Source: Acinetobacter baumannii (GTDB lineage Bacteria > Pseudomonadota > Gammaproteobacteria > Pseudomonadales > Moraxellaceae). Taken from it: DNA of 64,000 nt. The stretch covers positions 62,001 through 126,000 of the forward strand of contig NZ_JADVOP010000002.1 of the NCBI RefSeq assembly GCF_016508585.1, read 5' to 3'. A model generated the notes under the pieces. The model did not search any database, was not told the origin of the DNA, and saw only the letters and a program-made list of their open reading frames with translations. Position numbers and translations under genes: made by a program. This document shows, one piece after another, positions 37,456 through 46,668 of the stretch (positions within the stretch are counted from its first letter, which is position 1; each line of letters opens with the position of its first letter).

Positions 37456-38886
37456 TTAAATTTGCTTAAAAGCTTCAATTGCCCGGATACGACTTTGTTT
37501 TAAATCAATAATAGGTTGAGGATAATTCAACTGAATATTCGGATTTTTGGCATAAGGTTCATGAATAGTTTTTGCATCTAAACCTGCCAGTTCAGGGACC
37601 CATTTTCGGATATATTCACCTTCAGCATCAAACTTCTGTGATTGACTGACTGGATTGAAGATTCGAAAATATGGGACTGAATCAGTACCTGTAGAGGCGC
37701 ACCATTGCCAACCGCCATTATTCGCAGCCAAGTCGCCGTCAACCAAATGTTGCATAAACCATCGCTCACCTAAACGCCAATCGATCAAAAGATTTTTACT
37801 CAAGAACATGGCGACAATCATTCGCACACGGTTATGCATCCAACCTGTCTGTAACAACTGGCGCATTCCAGCATCAACAATCGGGATACCTGTTTGACCC
37901 ATTTGCCATGCAGCCAGTTCCTCAGGTGCATCACGCCACGCTAACTTTTGTGTTGTTTGTTTAAAGGGTAAATGCTTTGAGACACGTGGGAAGTCAAAGA
38001 GGATATGTTGATAAAATTCTCGCCAAAGTAACTCGTCCATCCAGATTTGTTGACCAATATGATCTATAGAAAACTGTCCCTGTTGTTTCCTAAATAAAGC
38101 ATTGATACATTGGCGAATGGAGATAATACCGATATTTAAATATGCGGAGAGCTGACTGGTAGCTTCAAGATTTGGAAAATCTCGATCTCGTTGATAATGT
38201 TCAATATGGTTGTCTAAAAAATCATCTAAAAGATGCCATGCGTGTGCTTCGCCGACTTGCCATTGTGCTTCGGCATTTCTCTCAGCGAACTCAAATCCAA
38301 GTGCTTTATATGATGGAGGCGGATTTATATGATCTTTATAAATATCCAGATCCAAAGATTGAATTTCAGGTGCAGGATAACATTGAGTCACTGAAATACT
38401 TAATTGTTCATAACAATATTTCTTAAATGCGCCAAAGACCTGATAGGGTTGATTTGACTTATTACGGACCGAGCCTACAGGAAATAATGTACGGTCATGA
38501 TATAAAATTAAATCATGCCCACTTTTATTCAAACGCTTTTGAACTTCAAAGTCTCTATTTAATTCATTGACACCACATTCAATATTGGCATGAATATTTT
38601 CAATATTTAATTTTTGACACAGTTGAGTCAGTTCTGTAGCGATATCTTTCCACAACGGAATGGTTTGAATAATCAGGGGAATATTTAATGTAGTTAATGT
38701 GTGTTGTAATGCTTCGATTTGACGTAAATAAAAGTCGATTTTAATTGGTGCATCATCATGCTTTTGCCATTGTTCAGGAGAAAGGATAACCAACGCAATC
38801 ACTGTGCCAGACTGACGGGCATGCCAAAGGGCAGTATGGTCATGAATACGTAAATCTTGTCTAAACCAAATGAGCTGTTTCTGCAT
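37456..38886 (-). CDS. phrB: Deoxyribodipyrimidine photo-lyase
   Basis: Light-driven repair of cyclobutane pyrimidine dimers. The N-terminal antenna domain begins IWFRQDLRIHDHTALW, and the C-terminal FAD domain has DELLWREFYQHILFDFP, the TGIPIVDAGMRQLLQTGWMHNRVRM block (read in parts) and DWRLGERWFMQHLVDGDLAANNGGWQW (read in parts), with the electron-transfer Trp residues. At 476 residues it is normal for class I CPD photolyase. Single gene. Confidence 0.95.
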   Translation of the reverse strand: MQKQLIWFRQDLRIHDHTALWHARQSGTVIALVILSPEQWQKHDDAPIKIDFYLRQIEALQHTLTTLNIPLIIQTIPLWKDIATELTQLCQKLNIENIHANIECGVNELNRDFEVQKRLNKSGHDLILYHDRTLFPVGSVRNKSNQPYQVFGAFKKYCYEQLSISVTQCYPAPEIQSLDLDIYKDHINPPPSYKALGFEFAERNAEAQWQVGEAHAWHLLDDFLDNHIEHYQRDRDFPNLEATSQLSAYLNIGIISIRQCINALFRKQQGQFSIDHIGQQIWMDELLWREFYQHILFDFPRVSKHLPFKQTTQKLAWRDAPEELAAWQMGQTGIPIVDAGMRQLLQTGWMHNRVRMIVAMFLSKNLLIDWRLGERWFMQHLVDGDLAANNGGWQWCASTGTDSVPYFRIFNPVSQSQKFDAEGEYIRKWVPELAGLDAKTIHEPYAKNPNIQLNYPQPIIDLKQSRIRAIEAFKQI

Positions 38887-38948
38887 AAAATTTTCACAAA
38901 TCGTTTTGTTGCCACATGATCCAAATCACTTTAACCCGACACCCATAA

Positions 38949-38976
38949 AAAAGGCAAAGTAAAAACTTTGCCTTTT
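38949..38976. terminator. Terminator of slyD
   Basis: A perfect 12-bp stem AAAAGGCAAAGT / ACTTTGCCTTTT with a 4-nt loop, 20 bp past the slyD stop; T-run on the minus strand separates slyD from phrB. Confidence 0.9.
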
Positions 38977-38995
38977 CAGATCAGATAATCAGATC

Positions 38996-39478
38996 TTAGT
39001 GGTGATGACCACCTGCGCCATGTACATGACCATGTTCTAATTCTTCTGGAGAAGCGTCACGTACTTCTACGATTTCAACTTCAAAAGTAAGATCTTGACC
39101 AGCCAATGGGAAGTTGGCATCAACGATTACGTTTTCACCTTCAACTGCTTTAACTGTAACGATTTGAACACCATCATCAGTTTGTGCTTGGAACTGCATA
39201 CCAGCTTCAATGTTTTCTACACCTTGAAACATTTGAGCAGGAACTTCTTGAACGAGGTCAGGATTGTATTCACCATAACCTTCAGCAGCAGGAATAGTCA
39301 CTGTAAATTTGTCGCCTACAGTTTTACCTTCTAAAGCTTTTTCTAAACCAGGAATGATGTTACCTGCGCCATGTAAATATGCAAGTGGTTCACCTTGTGA
39401 TTTATCAAGAGTTTCACCCTCAGCGTTAGTCAACGTATAGTGGAAAGAAACCACGTTGTTATTTGCAATAGCAGTCAT
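38996..39478 (-). CDS. slyD: SlyD-like FKBP-type peptidyl-prolyl isomerase
   Basis: A 160-residue prolyl isomerase and chaperone. The FKBP core is split by the insert-in-flap chaperone domain (about 70-125), with GNIIPGLEKALEGK and GYGEYNPDLVQEVP as family markers. The tail GHVHGAGGHHH is histidine-rich and would bind nickel or other metals, though it lacks the cysteines of E. coli SlyD. FkpB is an alternative name. Single gene with its own terminator. Confidence 0.88.
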   Translation of the reverse strand: MTAIANNNVVSFHYTLTNAEGETLDKSQGEPLAYLHGAGNIIPGLEKALEGKTVGDKFTVTIPAAEGYGEYNPDLVQEVPAQMFQGVENIEAGMQFQAQTDDGVQIVTVKAVEGENVIVDANFPLAGQDLTFEVEIVEVRDASPEELEHGHVHGAGGHHH

Positions 39479-39621
39479 GTTATTGATCCATTCGGTAATC
39501 GATAATTTTAAGGCTACATCATAAAGTGAAAAGCAGTTTTTGTAGACTAAATTTACTAAAAAAATGCATTTTCAGCTGTATTTTGACCATTTTTTCATAG
39601 ATTGGGGCTAAAAACTAAATT

Positions 39622-40908
39622 TCAATGCAATTTAATTTTGGGTGCAATTTTTCGTGTAACAAAATCTTTAGCTGTTAATAGCCCTGCATGTGCATAACCG
39701 TAAATGGTGGCCTGATGGATACGGTATAAAGAGACATACATTGATTTTGCAACAAAACCCTGTACATTGACTTGCCCCAACAATTCACCGACGGCCTTAT
39801 TTTCACTGAGTGATACCAATGAACCCTTGTCTGCGAATTGGAACATCGGCTGTTGGCGTCCTTTGATACGGGCATACATGGCATCCACAAGAAACGTGGC
39901 TTGCTGACTCGCTACCTGCGCACGCGGTCCAAGCGGGGCTTCTCGTGCATCTAAGATACAGTGTGCGCAATCTCCAAAAGCAAAGATGTTCGGATCTGCT
40001 TGAGTTTGTAATGTTGCATATACTTTCAGACGTCCCATGCGGTCTTTTTCAAAACCTTCCAGATTTGCAATCACTTCAGGGGTTTTGATACCCGCAGCCC
40101 AGACTGTTAATTGTGCTTCTACAGATGTACCGTCATTAAAATAGACTCGTTCAGCATCAACTTTTTCGACACGCTTTCCTGTTAATACATCAATTTTCAT
40201 ACGTTTTAGCTGCTGAGTTGCATGTTCAGCCATTTTTTCAGATAGAGCCGGCAAGATACGGTCGGCACCTTCAACCAAAGTGATTTTGACATGATTTGGA
40301 TTGATTTTATTCAAGCCGTATTTATAAAAATTTTGTTTGGCTTGAACCAGCTCTGCGGAAAGCTCCACACCTGTTGCACCAGCACCAATGACAGCAATAT
40401 GCAGTTCACGATCAATATTTTTATTTTGTGCGTCTAAGTACAAGTGGAGCAAGTCTTGTTGGAAAATTTCCGCTTGCTGACGACTATCCAAATAGTGACA
40501 GAATTCTTTAACGCCCGGTGTATTAAAATCATTGGACACAGAACCCACAGCAAGAATCAAAGTGTCATAACTGAGTACTATTTTTTCTTGATTGGATTCG
40601 TACTTACTGGTTTGCGTTTTACTTAGCACTATGGTTTTATGCTCACGGTCGAGTTGTTCAAATCGACCAAGGACAAATTCATAATGATGTTTAGCGGCAT
40701 GCGCATAGTAATTGGTTTCTTCATCGCTTGGATTCATGGTTCCTGCAGCGATTTCGTGGAGGAGTGGTTTCCAAATATGGGTGAGTTTTTGATCAACCAG
40801 GGTGATCTTGGCTTTCTTGTTTTTACCAAGTGTATCACCCAGTTGAGTCACCAGTTCTAAACCACCAGCACCACCACCAACAACCACGATATGATGTAGA
40901 TCAGACAT
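39622..40908 (-). CDS. ndh: NADH dehydrogenase type II
   Basis: Non-proton-pumping NADH:quinone oxidoreductase on the inner face of the cytoplasmic membrane, 428 residues. FAD motif VVVGGGAGGLE is at the N-terminus, the NADH motif AVIGAGATGVELSAEL near residue 170, and the FAF-GDCAH motif near 310. The C-terminal part has amphipathic helices that would anchor it to the membrane. The upstream intergenic region carries a MITE-like element. Confidence 0.93.
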   Translation of the reverse strand: MSDLHHIVVVGGGAGGLELVTQLGDTLGKNKKAKITLVDQKLTHIWKPLLHEIAAGTMNPSDEETNYYAHAAKHHYEFVLGRFEQLDREHKTIVLSKTQTSKYESNQEKIVLSYDTLILAVGSVSNDFNTPGVKEFCHYLDSRQQAEIFQQDLLHLYLDAQNKNIDRELHIAVIGAGATGVELSAELVQAKQNFYKYGLNKINPNHVKITLVEGADRILPALSEKMAEHATQQLKRMKIDVLTGKRVEKVDAERVYFNDGTSVEAQLTVWAAGIKTPEVIANLEGFEKDRMGRLKVYATLQTQADPNIFAFGDCAHCILDAREAPLGPRAQVASQQATFLVDAMYARIKGRQQPMFQFADKGSLVSLSENKAVGELLGQVNVQGFVAKSMYVSLYRIHQATIYGYAHAGLLTAKDFVTRKIAPKIKLH

Positions 40909-41375
40909 AAAAAACCTAAATTGTTGTTATGAAAAGTAGAATGGCTTAAATATGCCATCCTATTTAATTGTTTAGTTTTTTTTTGTATTACAGGTTACAT
41001 AATTACAATAAATCTAAGTAAATTGGTTGGTTTTAATGAGGGGCTGTTGACATTGCATCAGTGGCTTGTGTTGTAGGTTAAAATTGAGCAGGCATGAGGA
41101 GTATACTCCGCAAGGAAACCAAGAGAATAGCGAGGCTATTTTCAAGTTTCATAATATAGACTGAGATAATTTTAACCACAACCTTCAGCAAAAACAAAGC
41201 ACTGCTTTGTTTGCAGTGCAAGGCTTAGTAGGGACTAGCGTGTTTTTTGTCGCTGCGTTGTTACCTTGCGAAACAATGTTTCTCATCATTTAGAATGACT
41301 AAATTTCATATTTCGTGCCTGGTATCGCCTCAAAAAAATACCTAGTCGCAAACGTAGACGAATCGTCAACAGATC
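40909..41375. other. Intergenic region between ndh and dacC
   Basis: A 467-bp stretch without a gene. Positions 40909-41043 should carry the ndh promoter, but I could not place it. Most of the rest is occupied by the inverted-repeat element listed separately, which stops 3 bp before the dacC stop codon. Confidence 0.6.
41044..41372. mobile_element. MITE-like element with CTGTTGAC inverted ends
   Basis: A 329-bp noncoding block bounded by CTGTTGAC (41044-41051) and GTCAACAG (41365-41372). Nested inside are a near-perfect pair GTTGTAGGTTAAAATT (41070-41085) and AATTTTAACCACAAC (41168-41182), the palindrome GGAGTATACTCC, and the hairpin AAACAAAGCA-C-TGCTTTGTTT. It has no ORF. Such layout fits a non-autonomous transposable element or dispersed repeat. 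No clear target-site duplication is visible. The assignment is by structure only. Confidence 0.5.
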
Positions 41376-42644
41376 CTAAATTCCAAAAATTGACTTAATC
41401 CATTCCATTAAACGTTCGAACCAAGAGGCTTGTTCTATATGAACCTCATCTTCAATATCAAAGCTTTGGATGAGTTGATTGTCTTGATATACATTGACTT
41501 TAGCCAAATGCATGATTTTTTCCAAAGGTGCAGTCAATGAAGTTTCATTAAGTTCGACATTCAAATGTGTTTGAGTCGTCGTCAATGGTTCAATTGCAGT
41601 TAAAATGCCATGAGCATCTGTTTTCATGACACGACTATTCACTACATCAAAGCTGTTCAGGTCAATTGGATTGATATCGTTATAAAGTGAGGTGGTCACT
41701 AACTGAGGTTTTCTGGCTTCAACTTTAAACATTTTCAGTGTGGATTTGACCACAGGAAGTTCAGCGATCAATTGCTTGTCTTTGATTGCCACTTCATCTC
41801 GTGTATAGGCATAGCCCAAATTTAAAAGTTTATGAGCAATTTCAGCACGTTTAATTGCACTTTTTGCACCCATCACCACAACAATTAAACGACGATCAGG
41901 AGACTCAGCAATTGCAGAAGGGCGGTGTGCTGTTAAAGCCAAATTATAACCCGCAGCTTTGGTAAAACCTGTTTTTAAACCATCTACACTTGGATCTGTT
42001 TTTAAAACGAGATTGGTTGCATGATGGAAGTGTTGGTTATAGCTAAAACTCGGCATCACTGAATAATGCATATATTCAGGGGTTTGTGATGTTACAGCTT
42101 GACCCAAGATCGCCATGTCATGCGCAGAAGAAAAATGATCTGGCATGGTGATTCCCGGAGGGTTGGCAAAATGAGTATCTTTCATTCCCAAAGCCTGTGC
42201 TTCTTGGTTCATACGCGCAACAAATGCGGGTACACTGCCAGAAATACGCTCTGCCAAAGTCACTGCTGCATCATTGGCAGACATGACGATCAAACCGGCT
42301 AGTAATTGATCAATCGAGATCTGCTCTCCTTGTTTCAGGTACATCTGAGATTCATCCCACTGTACGACTTGAACCACAGGTGTTGCGGTAATAATCTCTT
42401 CTTTTTTAAGATGACCTGCTTTTAGTTCTTTTAAGGCAATATATGCCACCATCATCTTGGTCATGGATGCAGGTGCACGCTGAACATGACTATTATATTC
42501 CGCAATGGTTTGACCTGATTGCGTATCTAATATTGTCCAAGCTTCAGCTTCAACAGATTGCGGATTAATATTTAAAAGTGCGGCATTAACAAAGGTGGAA
42601 CAAACCAAGCCTGTTATTGCAATAAAAGAAGCAAGAATTTTCAA
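41376..42644 (-). CDS. dacC: D-alanyl-D-alanine carboxypeptidase (PBP5/6 type)
   Basis: Low-molecular-weight penicillin-binding protein that trims pentapeptide side chains in peptidoglycan. The signal peptide ends at VNA (residue 21). The active site is S60-M-T-K63, with SAN in VMSANDAAV and KTG in GLKTGFTKAAGYN. The C-terminal domain ends in an amphipathic membrane anchor (WFERLMEWIKSIFG). The frame has no ATG near the signal peptide; TTG at 42644 has AAAGG 8 bp upstream and is the best start, giving 422 residues. Confidence 0.88.
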   Translation of the reverse strand: MKILASFIAITGLVCSTFVNAALLNINPQSVEAEAWTILDTQSGQTIAEYNSHVQRAPASMTKMMVAYIALKELKAGHLKKEEIITATPVVQVVQWDESQMYLKQGEQISIDQLLAGLIVMSANDAAVTLAERISGSVPAFVARMNQEAQALGMKDTHFANPPGITMPDHFSSAHDMAILGQAVTSQTPEYMHYSVMPSFSYNQHFHHATNLVLKTDPSVDGLKTGFTKAAGYNLALTAHRPSAIAESPDRRLIVVVMGAKSAIKRAEIAHKLLNLGYAYTRDEVAIKDKQLIAELPVVKSTLKMFKVEARKPQLVTTSLYNDINPIDLNSFDVVNSRVMKTDAHGILTAIEPLTTTQTHLNVELNETSLTAPLEKIMHLAKVNVYQDNQLIQSFDIEDEVHIEQASWFERLMEWIKSIFGI

Positions 42645-42822
42645 CAGATTTACCTTTAAGCCAATCCAATGGCAAGAGTCGACAAACTGTGCGAATGCTA
42701 TGCCTTTTTTGCATTCTACGCTAGTAAGAATTGCAGACAATTTCGACTAAAATCGCCCGACTTTGTAAAAAAATGCTAATCTAATTGGTAATTTCTCACT
42801 GTCTATTTTCGAATATATATTT

Positions 42823-44526
42823 ATGTTGCATTATCAGATTGAATTTGACGATTATCGTCAACACCTCATCCATGTCACATTGCGTTTTCTGGCGAATCCA
42901 ACTCAAGTATTGTCTCTCCCGACATGGATTCCGGGGAGTTATTTAATTCGTGAATTTTCAAAACACATCGAATCGGTAAAAGCTTATGATGAAGCTGGTC
43001 GTCAACTTAAAATAAATAAATTTGAAAAAAATAAATGGCGCTTATATAACACGGATCATGAACTCATTACAGTTGAGTATGATGTCTATGCTTATGATCT
43101 TTCCGTACGAGGTGCATATGTGGATCAAAGCCGTTTATATGTCAATCCAGCCTGCGTATGTTTGGGACTTCAAGATCAAGAAGATTCAGCGATCGAAGTT
43201 GAAGTTTTTTTACCTGATGAATTAAAGCACTTTCAGCTTGCGACTGGTTTGGCATCGAAAAGTTTGGTGAAAGGTCGTTTTACTTTAAAAGCCGATCATT
43301 ATGCTCAATTGATTGATGCGCCATTTGAATTGGCGGAACAAACACGGTTTAGTTTTGATGCGAATGGAATTCCACATGAGTTTGTGATTTCTGGTCAGCA
43401 TACAATGAATGCTGAACGTATGAAGCAAGATCTTGAAAAAATCTGTAGTACAGAAATTAGCATGTTTGGTTCAGCGCCTTTTGAAAACTATACCTTCATG
43501 ACAATGGCAACAGGCAATAGTTATGGCGGCTTAGAACACCCGAACAGTACAAGCCTGATTACACCACGTAATGACTTGCCCAAGCTGAATGAACCTGATG
43601 AACCATCGGCAGATTATCAACGATTCTTGGGGCTCTGCAGTCATGAGTACTTCCATTCATGGTTAGTTAAATTTATTCGACCGGAAAACTTTGCCAATTA
43701 TGATTTGAATCAAGAAGCTTATACCTCTTTATTGTGGATTTTCGAAGGTTTCACTTCATATTATGATGATTTGATTTTGTACCGTAGTGGTGTGATTTCT
43801 CAAGCGTCTTATTTGAGTTTGTTGAAAGGTCAAATTGATCGTTATTTGCAAAATCCGGGACGTTTTATCCAATCTGTCTCTGAATCAAGTTTCGATGCTT
43901 GGATAAAATTCTATCGTCAAGATGAAAACTCAAATAATTCAGGAACCAGTTACTATAACAAGGGCTGTTTAGTGGCACTGAGTTTGGATTTGGGTTTACG
44001 TTTGCGTGGTTCCAGTTTAGATGCGTTGATGCGCCGTTTGTATGAAAATACTCAAAAAGGGATTCAGGTCAATGAGCGTACAATCGTTGAATTATGTAAT
44101 GAACTGACAGGCAGCAATTGGATTGAACAGATTAATCATTTGATCAATACCACAGATGAATTACCACTGGATCAATTGTTCCCTGAATTTGGTTTGGGTT
44201 ATCGTTTAAAAAATGAAAAGGCACTGCCATTTGGATTGAAAGTAGCGGACAAACCTGAAGGGGTACTTATTCAACAGGCATGGCGTGAAGGAACGGGTGC
44301 AATTGCAGGGCTTTCAGCCAATGATGTGATTGTTGCGATTGATGGCTTAAAAGCCTCGGAAAAACTTTTATCACAATATTCCAAACAACCAGATCGCTTT
44401 ACTGTCTATGCATTCCGCCGTGATGAATTTATGCAGTTCGAGCTTCAAGGTGGAGAAATTGACTTAACGACAGTTGAATTGACTGTCCTTGATCAAGACA
44501 AAGTAGAAAAATGGCTAAGCCTTTAA
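42823..44526 (+). CDS. M61-family glycyl aminopeptidase-like metallopeptidase
   Basis: A 567-residue cytoplasmic zinc metallopeptidase of family M61. The zinc motif HEYFH is at 274-278, followed by the glutamate ligand in WIFEGFTSYYDD. The N-terminal beta-sandwich includes LPTWIPGSYLIREFSKHI (family marker), and a C-terminal PDZ domain lies at about 470-540. Related enzymes remove N-terminal Gly or Ala from peptides. No signal peptide is present. Single gene followed by a terminator. Confidence 0.9.
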   Translation: MLHYQIEFDDYRQHLIHVTLRFLANPTQVLSLPTWIPGSYLIREFSKHIESVKAYDEAGRQLKINKFEKNKWRLYNTDHELITVEYDVYAYDLSVRGAYVDQSRLYVNPACVCLGLQDQEDSAIEVEVFLPDELKHFQLATGLASKSLVKGRFTLKADHYAQLIDAPFELAEQTRFSFDANGIPHEFVISGQHTMNAERMKQDLEKICSTEISMFGSAPFENYTFMTMATGNSYGGLEHPNSTSLITPRNDLPKLNEPDEPSADYQRFLGLCSHEYFHSWLVKFIRPENFANYDLNQEAYTSLLWIFEGFTSYYDDLILYRSGVISQASYLSLLKGQIDRYLQNPGRFIQSVSESSFDAWIKFYRQDENSNNSGTSYYNKGCLVALSLDLGLRLRGSSLDALMRRLYENTQKGIQVNERTIVELCNELTGSNWIEQINHLINTTDELPLDQLFPEFGLGYRLKNEKALPFGLKVADKPEGVLIQQAWREGTGAIAGLSANDVIVAIDGLKASEKLLSQYSKQPDRFTVYAFRRDEFMQFELQGGEIDLTTVELTVLDQDKVEKWLSL

Positions 44527-44540
44527 TATCGTATGAACTG

Positions 44541-44570
44541 AAAACCGATGTTTGATACATCGGTTTTTTT
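44541..44570 (+). terminator. Terminator of the M61 peptidase gene
   Basis: An 11-bp perfect stem AAAACCGATGT / ACATCGGTTTT with a 5-nt loop followed by more T, 14 bp after the stop. Confidence 0.92.
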
Positions 44571-44605
44571 ATGGCGGAATTTTAAATCACCTCGATTCTT
44601 CAAGA

Positions 44606-45010
44606 CTAATTGCCACGATAAGTAGAATAGCCATATGGGCTGATGAGCAAAGGAATATGATAATGCTCAAGCGTACCGTCTATCACAAAAACCACAGGCA
44701 CTTCAGGAAAAAAGCTTCGCTGGTTTTTTTGCTTAAACCATTCGCCTGTTTCAAAAGTGACTTTATAGACACCTTTGTCCAGTGCTTTATTTTCAGGATA
44801 TAAGGCTAAAATTCGTCCGTTACTGTCTGTGGTGCCCTCATTGATTTTTATCCATTTATCTTTTTGTTGAGCTTCAAGAATGACTTTAACATTACTTGAA
44901 GGTAGACCACTTTCAAGATTTAAAACATGTACGCTTAATGGATTTTGAGCAAAACACAGCCCAGAGAAAAAAGTCGCAAGCATTGATAAGGTAAGTTTTT
45001 TCATCATCAT
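44606..45010 (-). CDS. 5-hydroxyisourate hydrolase, exported form
   Basis: Transthyretin-related protein that hydrolyses 5-hydroxyisourate in urate degradation. A signal peptide ends near residue 21 (CFA-QNP), so it is periplasmic. The mature domain has the catalytic VHVLNLESG His near residue 28, the conserved Arg in SNGRI, and the C-terminal YHIPLLISPYGYSTYRGN, which ends in RGN rather than the usual RGS. Three tandem ATG codons begin the frame. No other urate-degradation gene lies in the window. Confidence 0.87.
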   Translation of the reverse strand: MMMKKLTLSMLATFFSGLCFAQNPLSVHVLNLESGLPSSNVKVILEAQQKDKWIKINEGTTDSNGRILALYPENKALDKGVYKVTFETGEWFKQKNQRSFFPEVPVVFVIDGTLEHYHIPLLISPYGYSTYRGN

Positions 45011-45448
45011 GTTTAGCTTAGATTAAAACCTCTATGTTAAAGTCAACTTACAATTGTGCCGCTAAAAAAATGTAAGATTATATTAACTGTTCAAATTCAT
45101 TTTATTTATTTTTTATAAATAATTTATTTTAAGTTTTTCATTTTTTTAAACTGTTCTTTTATTCATTTGATCTGCTGATTCAAGGCAAAGTACGATCTTT
45201 TTACAATAATAAGCGAATTTTGTCCTATGTCTAATCATTACTTGGCATCATTTAGATTTGTAAAAAGAATGAGCAATTCGCTTTTTTGAATTTTAGATGA
45301 TATCTTTAAAACTTATTGTTTAGTTTTATAAAAATAATATGTTAATTAAATTTTACAGTAAATTTTTAAATTTATATTGCGGCAACGAGTTGGACAATAA
45401 AAAGTTGTTTGCAATATTTGATCAAATCAGAAAATAAGGAAACACAAA
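45011..45448. other. AT-rich divergent intergenic region
   Basis: A 438-bp region between the hydroxyisourate hydrolase and a secreted-protein gene. It is strongly AT-rich with no ORF. The plus-strand gene has AAGGAAA as ribosome binding site at about 45437. The only structured segment is the candidate small RNA near 45203-45288. Confidence 0.5.
45203..45288 (+). ncRNA. Candidate small RNA with terminator-like stem
   Basis: AAGCGAATT (45211-45219) pairs with AATTCGCTT (45275-45283) and is followed by five T. Upstream, TTGATC (45167-45172) and TACGAT (45191-45196) are spaced 18 bp like a promoter. Together these could make an RNA of roughly 85 nt. Evidence is structural and weak; the loop is 55 nt. 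Confidence 0.25.
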
Positions 45449-45952
45449 ATGGAGCAATTTCAAATGTATATTTTACGTATTGTGCTGTGTTACAGCCTTT
45501 TATTCACAGTATCAGTTACACGAGCAGATAATACAGGAAAACTACAGTTTTTATATACCGCTTATTTGGATATCCCCGCCTTGTTTCCGAAAACACTTGC
45601 TTCATGTAAGAAATTTGATGCATCGACAGAGCCAGAATTACAGCGCTTGTATGATCTGTGGTATCAACAGCACGGGCGATACCAGAAGGAATTGCAACAG
45701 CTGATATTCAAATATTTTAGTAAACAAATGGGGGTAGCAAAAACAAGGAAGGTTATTGCTGAGATTAAAAAAGAAGTTAAAGGTGAGCTGGTAAGCTTAT
45801 CATTCCCACAAAATCATACGTGGACTGACAATTGGTTTTGCACTAAATTGCTCCCTGAAGATCTGACTGGAAAGGGTCTAATGTTGAATTACGCAGATTA
45901 CGTTGAGGAACTTAAGCAAAATCTGGCGCAATTCAAACAGCAACCAGAATAA
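45449..45952 (+). CDS. Secreted protein of unknown function
   Basis: A 167-residue protein with a signal peptide (hydrophobic segment residues 7-22, cleavage likely after TRA-D near 26). The mature part is helical and charged, with three cysteines: one in ASCKKFDAS, one in WFCTKLLPE; the third lies inside the signal region. The segment LYDLWYQQHGRYQKELQQLIFKYF (read in parts) looks like a long amphipathic helix. I do not recognise the family. AAGGAAA precedes the ATG at 45449; it stands alone. Confidence 0.65.
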   Translation: MEQFQMYILRIVLCYSLLFTVSVTRADNTGKLQFLYTAYLDIPALFPKTLASCKKFDASTEPELQRLYDLWYQQHGRYQKELQQLIFKYFSKQMGVAKTRKVIAEIKKEVKGELVSLSFPQNHTWTDNWFCTKLLPEDLTGKGLMLNYADYVEELKQNLAQFKQQPE

Positions 45953-46182
45953 ATAATTTTATTGATTTCAAATTTTAACTGAGTGGGTTTTGATTACCAT
46001 TCATTCTTATTGGCAATTATTCAGTGAGAATTCCAATAAAGTAAGTTAAGTGCTTTTTGCTTACTTTTAATTAATAAATGACAACATTTTTGTCCTTCAC
46101 CCTCAAAACGACATATTTTAAGATCGGTAAATAATAAATTTAATTTTTAAATTTAAAATGAATAATTCAAAGGGTTATATCC

Positions 46183-46602
46183 ATGAAGAAAATTTTCCTG
46201 AATACCAGCATAATTTCATGTGGTTTAATGGCTGCGCAACTTGGATTTGCAGCGAATTGTACTGGCGCAATCAATAACAATGCAGTGTCGAGTTTAACTG
46301 TACCCGCAGGTGCAACCTGTACCATAAACAGTAGTTCTGTCGATGGCAATGTGAATGTACAAAAGGGTGCGAGCTTAATCCTCAATAATTCTTCAGTCAG
46401 TGGCAGCGTCCAAGCCAACACAGCCAAAGTGTTGAAGCTTGTCAACTCTTCAGTAGAGGGGGATGTGGCTGCATCTCAAGTTTCAACGACATTGAGCTTA
46501 AATAAGTCGATGGTTTCGGGAAATTTACATTGTTCAACATTGACAAAATTACAAAGCAATATGAGCAGTATCGAAGGTAAAACGATTGGAAAATGCCGAT
46601 AA
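46183..46602 (+). CDS. Small secreted repeat protein, beta-helix-like
   Basis: A 139-residue exported protein. The signal peptide ends near residue 24 (GFA-ANC). The mature part is built from about five imperfect repeats of roughly 22 residues with the pattern N-S-S-V-x-G-x-V then a Leu-x-Leu strand (for instance INSSSVDGNVNV, NNSSVSGSVQA, VNSSVEGDVAA), capped by cysteines at both ends (NCTG, TCTI, LHCS, GKC). This periodicity suggests a short right-handed beta-helix. The function is unknown. AAAGGG precedes the ATG. Confidence 0.7.
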   Translation: MKKIFLNTSIISCGLMAAQLGFAANCTGAINNNAVSSLTVPAGATCTINSSSVDGNVNVQKGASLILNNSSVSGSVQANTAKVLKLVNSSVEGDVAASQVSTTLSLNKSMVSGNLHCSTLTKLQSNMSSIEGKTIGKCR

Positions 46603-46620
46603 AAACTACTGAGAACAAGA

Positions 46621-46648
46621 AAAAGCACGCTATAGAGCGTGCTTTTTT
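46621..46648. terminator. Bidirectional terminator
   Basis: Stem AAAAGCACGCT / AGCGTGCTTTT with a 4-nt loop and additional T, between the secreted repeat protein and convergent lipA. Confidence 0.92.
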
Positions 46649-46668
46649 CTTAGCGGCTTGAGTTCGTT

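Noticed and set aside
42645..42740. 32-residue N-terminal extension of dacC
   Set aside because: It also begins with TTG, lacks a ribosome binding site and would place the signal peptide internally.
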